A stretch of 64,000 bases of DNA from Brevundimonas sp. LM2 (lineage in GTDB: Bacteria > Pseudomonadota > Alphaproteobacteria > Caulobacterales > Caulobacteraceae): assembly GCF_002002865.1 (NCBI RefSeq), contig NZ_CP019508.1, positions 2,708,501 through 2,772,500 of the forward strand, in the 5' to 3' direction. Position 1 is the first letter of the stretch. Every line of letters starts with the position of its first letter. A model generated the notes under the pieces. The model did not search any database. It was not told where the DNA came from and saw only the letters and a list, made by a program, of their open reading frames with translations. The position numbers and the translations under genes were made by a program. Of the stretch, positions 9,483 to 17,163 are shown piece by piece.

Positions 9483-11240
9483 ATGACCATTCAGGAGGCG
9501 TGCCCCAACGACCGGAAATCGCTGGCGGTCGCGGTCGGGGCGACGATGACCCTCAGGGTCGGGCAGCGCCTGTCCCGTTTCCTTTTCGCCTTCGCCACCG
9601 CCCTGGCGTTCGGGGGACTGGCCGGCGTGCCGATGACCGTGGTCTGGCTGGCCGCGTTCCTGCTCCTGCAGGGGATCGAGATCCTGCTCTTTCCCGACGG
9701 TGCGGTTCGTAGCGAGAAGGACGGTCGCCTGGCCCTCGCCCTGTTTCTGTCCAACAAATTGACCTTCGCCCTGTTCGCCGTGCCCATCGCCGTCTACGGC
9801 GGACTGCTGGGCATCACCGTCGGCATGATGATCATTTCCGGAGCCCTGATCCACGCCGTGGTCATCACCGGGTCGTCGCGGTTCATGGCCGGGGCCGCCG
9901 CCTTGCCGCCGTTGATCGTCCTCGCGGCCTTCCCACCCATCATGCTCGCGACCGGGCTCCCGCCGTACAGTATCTTCGTCGTCACCGTCGCCGGTCTGCT
10001 GCTGTGCGCCGCGGCCTACAGGGCCTGGCACAGGGTGGCGGAGGATATGTGCGCCCTGCACATCGCCCGGCGGGCGGCGGACCACGCCAGCCAGGCCAAG
10101 AGCGACTTCCTGACCATGATCAGCCATGAGATCCGCACGCCCCTGAACGGCGTGATGGGCATGGCCCAGTCGCTCGCGAACGATGCGCTGACCGCGAGCC
10201 AGAGCGATCGCCTCGATACGCTCATCAGCTCGGGCAACGGGCTCCAGGAATTGCTCGACGAGGTTCTGGACCTGGGTCGGATCGAATCCGACCAGCTGAG
10301 CTTGCAGGCCACGGCCTTCAACCTGCGCGACCTCGTCCAGCGTTCGATCGAACCGTTCCGGGCGGTCGCCCACGACAAGGGACTGGATATCGACGTCAGC
10401 CTCTGCCCCGGTCTGGCCTCCGCCTACATCGGCGACCCCGTGCGGATCCGTCAGGTGGTCCACAATCTCGTGTCGAACGCCATGCAGCTGACCCAAGTCG
10501 GCGGGATCCTGGTGTCCGCTTCGCGCGATGTCGAGGGCGTCCGGCTTTCGGTCTGCGATTCCGGGCCGGGCATGCCTGACGCTCTGCTGGCCAGGGTCTT
10601 CGACAGGCAGTTCGCGCCGGACCTTCAAACCCCGGGGGGCACCGAAAGTCTGGGCCTGAGCCTGTTCATCGCCAACAAGCTGGTCGAGCGGATGGCGGGC
10701 TCCATCGCGGCCACCCACAGGATTCCGCACGGCCTGTGTCTGACCGCGACCCTGCCCCTGGCGATCGCTGAACCGCTGGTCGCGCTTCCGCCTTCCCTGC
10801 CCCGGCCTGTCCAGCTTCCGGGATCCATGCGCGTCCTGGTCGCCGAGGATCATCCCGTGAACCGCAGGGTTCTGGCTCTGCTGCTGGAACAGATCGACGT
10901 GGCCCCGACCATGGTCGAGAACGGGCTCGAGGCCGTCGAGGCCTGCCGCAAGGAGGATTGGGACCTCGTTCTCATGGACATCCAGATGCCCGTGCTGGGC
11001 GGCGTCGCCGCCGCGCGCAGGATCCGAGACGAGGCGGCGGCCGCGGGCCGCATCGCTCCGCCCATCATCGCCGTCACGGCCAATGTGATGGCGCATCAGC
11101 TGCAGGTCTACGCCGAGGCGGGGATGACGCTGTGCGTGCCCAAACCCGTGGAGGGGACGAATCTCTTCGAGACGATGCATGCGGCGCTGAACAAGAGCGT
11201 GCAAAGCTTCACGGTCAATCACTCCAAACCTGATCTGTGA
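9483..11240 (+). CDS. Membrane hybrid histidine kinase with C-terminal receiver
   Basis: This 585-aa protein has about six predicted membrane helices in residues 30-180. HisKA follows with phospho-acceptor H215 in TMISHEIRTPLNG, then a GHKL ATPase domain (N-box VVHNLVSNAMQLTQV, G1 VCDSGPGMPD, G2 ESLGLSLFIANK) and a receiver with D499 in DLVLMDIQMPVLGG and Lys in VPKPVE. No extracytoplasmic sensor domain is seen; the membrane block itself may sense. The ATG at 9483 has GGGAG upstream; an ATG at 9429 would add 18 residues without a site. The hydrophilic tail after the receiver is short. Confidence 0.9.
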   Translation: MTIQEACPNDRKSLAVAVGATMTLRVGQRLSRFLFAFATALAFGGLAGVPMTVVWLAAFLLLQGIEILLFPDGAVRSEKDGRLALALFLSNKLTFALFAVPIAVYGGLLGITVGMMIISGALIHAVVITGSSRFMAGAAALPPLIVLAAFPPIMLATGLPPYSIFVVTVAGLLLCAAAYRAWHRVAEDMCALHIARRAADHASQAKSDFLTMISHEIRTPLNGVMGMAQSLANDALTASQSDRLDTLISSGNGLQELLDEVLDLGRIESDQLSLQATAFNLRDLVQRSIEPFRAVAHDKGLDIDVSLCPGLASAYIGDPVRIRQVVHNLVSNAMQLTQVGGILVSASRDVEGVRLSVCDSGPGMPDALLARVFDRQFAPDLQTPGGTESLGLSLFIANKLVERMAGSIAATHRIPHGLCLTATLPLAIAEPLVALPPSLPRPVQLPGSMRVLVAEDHPVNRRVLALLLEQIDVAPTMVENGLEAVEACRKEDWDLVLMDIQMPVLGGVAAARRIRDEAAAAGRIAPPIIAVTANVMAHQLQVYAEAGMTLCVPKPVEGTNLFETMHAALNKSVQSFTVNHSKPDL

Positions 11241-11428
11241 TAAGTTGCGATTGCATTTCGCTCGCAAGCTCCTCTCCGTCTTCTAGATTAGGGGTTTGAA
11301 TTCGTATATTTGTAGTTGTAGTGTTACGCGAACTTTGTCCGACGAATGCTGAATGCCGCCATTCAGCCTGAGAAACGGAACGGACCGAGTGGAATATGTG
11401 AAGGTCAGTCGTCGGGGAGGACGAGACG

Positions 11429-12517
11429 TTGGAAGCATCGTTCGCCAGGAGCATCCTGGTCGACGCGCCCATGGCGGTTGTCGCGGTCGATGCCGCCGGA
11501 ACGGTTCGAAGTTCCAACTGTACGGCCGATGCCTATTTCGGGCAGCCCCTTTCCGGGGGCGTTCAGATCTCGACCCTGCTGCCGGGCCTTGACGTCGCGG
11601 CGCTGGAAACGGGGCCAGGGCTTGAGGCCTTCAATGCCCTCAGCCGCAGCGCGGGCGATCGCGTTCACCTGCAGGCCAATCGGAACGATCGCCCGCCCGG
11701 GCTGGTCGACGTCCAGGCGGCCCGCTTCTCGGCCAGGGGCGAAGACTTCCTGACCCTGTTCATCCAGGACGTGACGAGCGTGGTGGCCGCCGAGGCGGCC
11801 GTTCAGGATCTGCGGCAGCAGATCATCTACAACTGGCGACTGAACTCGCTGGGCGAGATGGCCTCGATGGTGGCGCATGAGCTGAATCAGCCCCTCTCGG
11901 CCATCCTGAATTTCCTCGACGCCGCCAGGACCCTGGTCGACCGCCCCGAGATCGATCGGGCCAAGGTCCTGAAATTCATCGAGTCGGCCGGAGGACAGGC
12001 CGAGCGGGCGGGCGACGTCATTCGCCGCCTACGCACCCTGATGGCCCGTGACACGGGATTCCACACCCAGGTCCACGTGGCCGAGGTGATCGACGAGATC
12101 GTGCCGATCCTGCACATGAGCGCCCGCGAGCACGACGCCGCCATCACGGTGCGGATCCCACCCGATGACGTGACCTGTTGCGACCGGGTCCAGATCCAGC
12201 AGATCATCTTCAACCTGGTCCGCAACGCCCTGGATGCGCCGACGCATCACGAGCGTCGCCAGGTCGTGGTTTCGGGCGGCCCGACCCCCGACGGCTATCG
12301 CATCGTGGTCGAGGACAACGGACCCGGGGTGGCGGAGACCGTCGCCGCCGGCCTGTTCGATCCCCTGTCCAGCAGCAAGCCCGGCGGCATGGGGCTGGGG
12401 CTCTCGATCTGCAAAACCATCGTCGAAGCCCACAACGGCACGATCGCCTATTCGAGAAGCGCTCTCGGCGGTGCCGCCTTCGCTTTCACGCTGAACGACG
12501 GGAGAACGAATGTCTAA
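11429..12517 (+). CDS. FixL-like sensor histidine kinase (PAS + HisKA + ATPase)
   Basis: Soluble 362-aa kinase. A degenerate PAS-like domain fills residues 8-120 (APMAVVAVDAAGTVRSSN). HisKA has H150 in MVAHELNQPLSAIL, the ELNQPL form typical of FixL/DctB-like kinases, and the ATPase has FNLVRNALDA, VEDNGPGV and GGMGLGLSICK. No haem-binding histidine of true FixL is evident in the PAS, so oxygen sensing should not be assumed. The start is a TTG at 11429 preceded by GGGGAGG; an ATG at 11471 would cut into the PAS. Its 3' end overlaps the FixJ-like regulator gene by eight bases. Confidence 0.9.
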   Translation: MEASFARSILVDAPMAVVAVDAAGTVRSSNCTADAYFGQPLSGGVQISTLLPGLDVAALETGPGLEAFNALSRSAGDRVHLQANRNDRPPGLVDVQAARFSARGEDFLTLFIQDVTSVVAAEAAVQDLRQQIIYNWRLNSLGEMASMVAHELNQPLSAILNFLDAARTLVDRPEIDRAKVLKFIESAGGQAERAGDVIRRLRTLMARDTGFHTQVHVAEVIDEIVPILHMSAREHDAAITVRIPPDDVTCCDRVQIQQIIFNLVRNALDAPTHHERRQVVVSGGPTPDGYRIVVEDNGPGVAETVAAGLFDPLSSSKPGGMGLGLSICKTIVEAHNGTIAYSRSALGGAAFAFTLNDGRTNV

Positions 12518-13121
12518 GGGTCATGTCATCGTCATCGATGACGACGCCGCCGTGCTGGACTCGATCGAGGCCATGCTGACGGTCGCGGAGTTCGAGGTCA
12601 CGCTGTTCGCCTCCCCCATGCTGTTCTTCGCCGCCCTGGAGACCCTGCCCTTCGGCTGCGTCGTGACCGACGTCCGCATGCCGGAAATGTCCGGCCTGGC
12701 CCTGGTTGAGCGTCTGGGGCAGAGCGGTCGCCAGGACTGGCCCCTGATCGTGATGAGCGGCCATGGAGACATCCCTATGGCGGTTCAGGCCATGAAGGCC
12801 GGCGCCGCCAACTTCCTCGAGAAGCCGTTCGCGTCCGGGGCCCTGGTGCAGGCCATTTCCGACGCCTTCCTGGTGACCCAGCCGGTCGATCCCACCAGCC
12901 CCGATTTCGACGAGGCCCGCCGCCGCTATCAGACCCTGTCGCCCCGCGAGCGGGAGGTTCTGTCGCATCTGGTCAACGGTGCCAGCAGCAAGGTGACCGC
13001 CCTGGTCATGGGCATCAGTCCCCGAACGGTCGACGTCTTCCGGGGCAATATCCTGCGCAAGATGCAGGCCCCCAATGTCGCGGCGATCGCGACCCTGGTC
13101 GGACGCGGCCTGGCCGCCTGA
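12510..13121 (+). CDS. FixJ-family response regulator (receiver + LuxR-type HTH)
   Basis: This 203-aa regulator has a receiver with phospho-acceptor D54 (VVTDVRMPEMSG), the Ser switch in IVMSGHGDIPMAV and Lys in FLEKPFASG. A linker precedes a LuxR-type DNA-binding domain: TLSPREREVLSHLVNGASSK, then SPRTVDVFRGNILRKMQ. It overlaps the upstream kinase by eight bases and is certainly its partner. It is the only DNA-binding regulator of the island and the natural candidate to bind the CTAGG-type motifs around it. Confidence 0.93.
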   Translation: MSKGHVIVIDDDAAVLDSIEAMLTVAEFEVTLFASPMLFFAALETLPFGCVVTDVRMPEMSGLALVERLGQSGRQDWPLIVMSGHGDIPMAVQAMKAGAANFLEKPFASGALVQAISDAFLVTQPVDPTSPDFDEARRRYQTLSPREREVLSHLVNGASSKVTALVMGISPRTVDVFRGNILRKMQAPNVAAIATLVGRGLAA

Positions 13122-13453
13122 GCGCCGTTCCCGCCTCTCCGCTCGCACGCGGCGATGGCCAAGGCACCGGGGAAGACGATCGTTCGACGACGCGGACACG
13201 CGAGCCGCGCCAGGCCCGTCATCGCGCCAATGCGAACGTGCAACGCATTCGCGCGTCCCGACGCATTCAACCTAGGTATTAGCCCCTATGAAGCTTAGCC
13301 GGGCAGGCCTTTCGCTGACAGGCTCTAGGCATTAGCGCTTAGTATAAAGCCCAGCAATATCAACATCCTGGTGACCAATAGCCACTAAACCTCGGGTCAG
13401 ACGCGGAGTCGCCAGAAGAACTCTGGCAGACCGCGAGCTCGGGGTTAATAAAA
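13122..13453 (+). promoter_or_regulatory. Intergenic region with two CTAGG-ATTAG motif copies
   Basis: This 332-base gap has no gene. It holds CCTAGGTATTAGCCCCTA at 13271-13288 and CTAGGCATTAGCGCTTAG at 13324-13341, the latter followed by TATAAA. The two copies are 53 bases apart, about five helical turns. They sit 110-180 bases before the TorF-like gene, which suggests activation of that gene (and perhaps the chemotaxis operon behind it) by the FixJ-like regulator encoded just upstream. Confidence 0.5.
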
Positions 13454-14164
13454 ATGATCGTTTCTACTTGCAAAGATCCGGCCCGCTTCGGAATGGCTGG
13501 CTGTTTGCTTCTGCTGGCGGCCGCCTCTTCCATGTCGGTCGAGGCCTTGGCCGATCCCGTCACGGGACAGGTCGGCGTCGCCACCGAATACCTGGGCAAG
13601 GGCCTGGGCAAGAGCGACGAGGATGCGGCCCTGTTCGGCGCGGTCCGCTGGGAAGCCAACGGTGCCTATGCCAACGCCTTCTATTCCGAGGCGGCATCGT
13701 CCAAGGGCGCGAACGCCGAGCTGGTCCTGACCGGCGGCTACGCGCGTGAGATCGGTGACTGGGGCCTGGACGGCCAGGTCATGTATCGCGAGATGCTGAA
13801 CGAGACCAATGGCGTCGATAGCGGATATTTCGAATACCAGGGCGACGTCTCGCGCGACCTGACCGATCATCTGTCCGCCCGCGTCCGCGTCAACTATTCG
13901 GCCGACACCTACGGGGCGGGCGAAGAGGCCTGGTGGACCGAGGCGCAGGGCACCCTGAAGCTGACGCCCAAGGACAAGCTCAGCGTCGCCTACGGCCTGC
14001 GCCGCATCGACAACGGCAATGACTACGACGCCTGGAACATCGGCGTGAAGCACAAGTTCAGCCCCGCCGTGTCGGGCGACCTGCGCTGGTACGACACCGA
14101 CGGCCACGAATTCGGCAGCCGCTACGACGGCCGCCTCGTCGCCTCCATCGCCTTCAGCTTCTAG
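13454..14164 (+). CDS. TorF-like outer-membrane protein (Gcw_chp/TIGR02001 type)
   Basis: This 236-aa protein has a signal peptide (MAGCLLLLAAASSMSVEALA, cleavage near residue 35), then alternating amphipathic strands such as VGVATEYLGKGLGKSDEDAA, and ends in AFSF with a terminal Phe, the outer-membrane barrel signature. The pattern of an N-terminal 'Y-GKG-S' strand and repeated aromatic strands fits the TorF/TIGR02001 family, whose role is unknown. It sits between the FixLJ-like pair and the chemoreceptor, only 27 bases before the latter, so it may share a transcript with the chemotaxis operon. Confidence 0.72.
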   Translation: MIVSTCKDPARFGMAGCLLLLAAASSMSVEALADPVTGQVGVATEYLGKGLGKSDEDAALFGAVRWEANGAYANAFYSEAASSKGANAELVLTGGYAREIGDWGLDGQVMYREMLNETNGVDSGYFEYQGDVSRDLTDHLSARVRVNYSADTYGAGEEAWWTEAQGTLKLTPKDKLSVAYGLRRIDNGNDYDAWNIGVKHKFSPAVSGDLRWYDTDGHEFGSRYDGRLVASIAFSF

Positions 14165-14191
14165 CCCACGCCGCGCATCAGGATCAGCACC

Positions 14192-16498
14192 ATGAACTTC
14201 GCCAACTGGAAAATCGGGCACAAGCTCGCCGCCGCCTTCGGAACCCTGGTGGTGGTCACCGCATGCATCGACGCCTTCATCATGGTCGAGTTGCGGCAGA
14301 TCGAGTCCGCCCGATCGTCGCTCGATAACGTGCAGGCCGGGGTATCCGCCCTGCGCGACGCCAAATTCTATCTTGCACGCCAGGAGAACAGCTTCCGCGG
14401 CTATCTCGTCACCGGCGATCCTTATTATCTGGAGCGGCTGGACAGCCACCGCGTGAACTTCGAGAAGGAGATGGCCGAAGCTGGCGCGGCCTATGCCGGC
14501 GACCCGGCCGCCCTGGCCCAGATCGAGACCGCCAAGACCGCGGCCACGGCCTGGCACACCCTGGTCGAAGACGCCGGAAAGGCCATCATCGCGGGCGGCG
14601 AAACGAGCGCCGCCGCCGTCTTGGTTGGCAACGACGGCGTGGCCGATAAGGCCATCGGACCGGCCGAGGATGCCATCGGTGCCTTGACCGACAGCGCCCT
14701 GACGCGGCGTGACGTCACCAGTCTCGATCTGGCCGACTCGGTGAAGGCGGCGAGCCTTTATATTCTATTGGGCGCGCTCGCTTCTGTGCTGGCAGCGGGT
14801 TTGGCCGCCTGGCTTATGACGGGCTCCATCAGCAAACCCATCGTCGTCCTCACCCGGATCATGGAACGCCTGGCGGCCGGAGATCTCTCGGTCGAGATCG
14901 GCAACCGCGACCGCAAGGATGAGATCGGGGCCATGAGCGGCGCGGTCCAGACCTTCAAGGACCAGGCCATCGCCCTTGAGGCCTCCTCCGCCGCCGTTGT
15001 CGACGGGAAGAACATGATGGTCGGCGCGGATCGCGCCATGGGCATCGTCGAGTTCGATCTGACCGGCAACGTCCTGAGAGCGAACGAGAATTTCCTGAAT
15101 GTCATGGGGTACTCCCTGGCCGAGGTCCAAGGACATCATCACCGGATGTTCTGCGACCGCGACTATGCGGCCTCGCCCGAATACGCGGAGATGTGGCGCA
15201 GGCTGGCGGCCGGCGAAGGCTTCTCCGACCGCTTCACGCGCTATGCCCGAGGCGGCACCAAGGTGATCCTGGATGGGCGCTACAACCCCATCGTGGGAGC
15301 CGACGGGAAGCCTTACAAAATCGTCAAGTTCGCCTCGGATCAGACCGCCCTCGAGCTGGAGCGCGAAAAGCGCGCCGAGACCGATGCCGCTGCGGCCCGT
15401 GAACAGGCCGAAGTCGTCAACGAAACCGCCGCCGGCCTCAGCGCCCTGGCCGCCGGCGACCTGGCTCATCGCATCACGCGGACCTTCCCCGGCGACTATG
15501 CTCGCCTGCAGGTCGACTTCAACGCGGCGATGGACAAGCTGGAAGAGGCGATGGCCGTCATCGGCACCAACGCCTCGGCCATGCAGTCCGGGGCCGGCGA
15601 GATCAGCCAGGCCGCCGACGACCTGTCGCGCCGCACCGAGCAGCAGGCCGCCACGCTTGAGGAAACGGCCGCGGCGCTGGACGAGATCACCGCCACGGTC
15701 AAACGCACCGCTGAAGGCGCGGAGCGCGCCGGCAGCGTCGTGGTGGGGGCCAAGGCCGCCGCCGAACAGAGCGGGGTCGTCGTCGGCCGCGCCGTCGCCG
15801 CCATGGGCGAGATCGAACGGTCCTCGGACCAGATCAGCCAGATCATCGGCGTGATCGACGAGATCGCCTTCCAGACCAATCTGCTGGCCCTGAACGCCGG
15901 CGTCGAGGCCGCCCGGGCGGGCGATGCCGGTCGCGGCTTCGCGGTCGTCGCCTCCGAGGTCCGGGCCCTGGCCCAGCGCTCGGCCGAGGCCGCCAAGGAG
16001 ATCAAGGGACTGATCGCGGCCAGCAGTGGCCACGTGAAGGACGGCGTCGGCCTGGTCGGCGAGACGGGCCAGGCCCTGACCGCCATCGTCGAGCGGGTGT
16101 CCGAGATCAACGGCCTGATGGCCGAGATCACCGCCTCCGCCCATGAACAGGCCACGGCGCTGAGTCAGGTCAACACGGCCGTCAACCAGATGGACCAGAC
16201 GACCCAGCAGAACGCGGCCATGGTCGAGCAGTCGACCGCGGCCAGCCACAACCTGTCCCAGGAAGCCGAGGAGCTGGCCGTCCTGGTCGGCAAGTTCCAC
16301 GTCTCCGAGGACGGCCGGGCCCCGGCCCGGTCGGCCAAGGCCAAGCCCAATCCGGTGCGTCAGGCCCAGTCCCGGATCGCCGACTTCGCCCGGCAGTCCA
16401 GCCCCGCCCCGACCCCGGCCCCGGCTCGCCGCGCCGCCGGCGGGGGCGCCAGCGCCGCCATGGCCCTCAGCAACGAACCCCAATGGGAGCAGTTCTGA
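14192..16498 (+). CDS. Methyl-accepting chemotaxis protein (CHASE3-HAMP-PAS-HAMP-MCP)
   Basis: 768 aa. TM1 is about 11-30 and a CHASE3-like periplasmic helix bundle about 35-180 (ARQENSFRGYLVTGDPYYLE). TM2 about 188-210 leads into HAMP, a cytoplasmic PAS at about 275-390 (MGIVEFDLTGNVLRANENF), a second HAMP-like segment at about 410-455 and the signalling hairpin with tip QTNLLALNAGVEAARAG. The last residues, PQWEQF, match the tethered xWxxF pentapeptide that docks CheR/CheB. AGGA precedes the ATG. First gene of the chemotaxis operon, in the mcpA position of Caulobacter. Ligand unknown. Confidence 0.95.
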   Translation: MNFANWKIGHKLAAAFGTLVVVTACIDAFIMVELRQIESARSSLDNVQAGVSALRDAKFYLARQENSFRGYLVTGDPYYLERLDSHRVNFEKEMAEAGAAYAGDPAALAQIETAKTAATAWHTLVEDAGKAIIAGGETSAAAVLVGNDGVADKAIGPAEDAIGALTDSALTRRDVTSLDLADSVKAASLYILLGALASVLAAGLAAWLMTGSISKPIVVLTRIMERLAAGDLSVEIGNRDRKDEIGAMSGAVQTFKDQAIALEASSAAVVDGKNMMVGADRAMGIVEFDLTGNVLRANENFLNVMGYSLAEVQGHHHRMFCDRDYAASPEYAEMWRRLAAGEGFSDRFTRYARGGTKVILDGRYNPIVGADGKPYKIVKFASDQTALELEREKRAETDAAAAREQAEVVNETAAGLSALAAGDLAHRITRTFPGDYARLQVDFNAAMDKLEEAMAVIGTNASAMQSGAGEISQAADDLSRRTEQQAATLEETAAALDEITATVKRTAEGAERAGSVVVGAKAAAEQSGVVVGRAVAAMGEIERSSDQISQIIGVIDEIAFQTNLLALNAGVEAARAGDAGRGFAVVASEVRALAQRSAEAAKEIKGLIAASSGHVKDGVGLVGETGQALTAIVERVSEINGLMAEITASAHEQATALSQVNTAVNQMDQTTQQNAAMVEQSTAASHNLSQEAEELAVLVGKFHVSEDGRAPARSAKAKPNPVRQAQSRIADFARQSSPAPTPAPARRAAGGGASAAMALSNEPQWEQF

Positions 16499-16791
16499 TG
16501 ACGCTCGACGCCACTGACGTCCTGGCCCTGCCCGGCCGGATGGACGCCTCGACGCTGACGGAGACCCACGCCGATCTCCTGCGGCGTCGGGGGGCGGATC
16601 TGGATCTCGAAGCCTCTCAGGTGGACCGTTTCGGGGCCCAGGCCCTGCAGCTGATGCTGTCCAGCTTCGCCACCTGGCGCGAGGACGGCTTCCGTCTGCG
16701 CCTGCTGGACCCCAGCCCCGCCGTGAAGACGGCCTTCGACCAGCTGGGCTGCGCCCCTGTCCTGGATCAGCAAGAGGAAATAGCCGCATGA
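16498..16791 (+). CDS. STAS-domain protein of the che operon (CheX position)
   Basis: This 97-aa protein has a STAS-like fold pattern: LALPGRMDASTLTETHADLL, LDLEASQVDRFGAQALQLML and FRLRLLDPSPAVKTAFDQLG. The start ATG at 16498 shares its A with the chemoreceptor stop (TGATG); an ATG at 16483 would run into the receptor gene. The gene occupies the slot called cheX in Caulobacter cluster 1. STAS proteins act as anti-sigma antagonists or scaffold partners, but the serine used for phosphorylation in SpoIIAA-type proteins is not conserved with confidence, so its job is open. Confidence 0.82.
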   Translation: MTLDATDVLALPGRMDASTLTETHADLLRRRGADLDLEASQVDRFGAQALQLMLSSFATWREDGFRLRLLDPSPAVKTAFDQLGCAPVLDQQEEIAA

Positions 16792-17153
16792 CCATGTGTA
16801 TCCTGACGGTCGACGACTCTCGCACCATGCGGGACATGCTGAGACTGGCCCTGGCCGGTGACGAGTTCGAGGTGGTCCAGGCGGTCGACGGCCTGGACGG
16901 GCTGGAGGTCCTGGGCCGCAACGAGCCCGACGTCATCATCACCGACATCAACATGCCCAACCTCGACGGCTTCGGCTTCATCGAGGGCGTGCGCCGGACC
17001 GAGCGTCACCGCTCGACGCCGATCCTGGTCCTGACCACGGAGAGCGACAGCGTGAAGAAGCAGCGGGCGCGCGACTCCGGCGCGACGGGCTGGATCGTCA
17101 AGCCATTCGACCCGGTCAAGCTGATCGACGCCATCCGTCGCGTCGCGGCCTGA
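16788..17153 (+). CDS. cheY: Chemotaxis response regulator CheY
   Basis: This 121-aa single receiver has the acidic pair D9-D10 in TVDDSRTMRDML, phospho-acceptor D53 in IITDINMPNLDG, Thr in VLTTESD and Lys in IVKPFDP. All catalytic positions are intact. Its start overlaps the stop of the STAS gene (ATGA). CheY receives phosphate from CheA and binds the flagellar switch; this operon has two further receiver proteins that may act as phosphate sinks. Confidence 0.95.
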   Translation: MTMCILTVDDSRTMRDMLRLALAGDEFEVVQAVDGLDGLEVLGRNEPDVIITDINMPNLDGFGFIEGVRRTERHRSTPILVLTTESDSVKKQRARDSGATGWIVKPFDPVKLIDAIRRVAA

Positions 17154-17163
17154 GGATCGCGTC

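Noticed and set aside
9423..11267. A 614-codon open frame opposite the hybrid kinase
   Set aside because: Antisense shadow of a clear HisKA/receiver protein.
11429..13121. True oxygen-sensing FixL-FixJ pair
   Set aside because: No haem-ligating histidine pattern was found in the PAS; only the kinase and regulator types match.
14765..16981. A 738-codon open frame opposite the chemoreceptor
   Set aside because: Antisense shadow with low-complexity Gly/Asp/Arg composition; the plus strand has all MCP landmarks.
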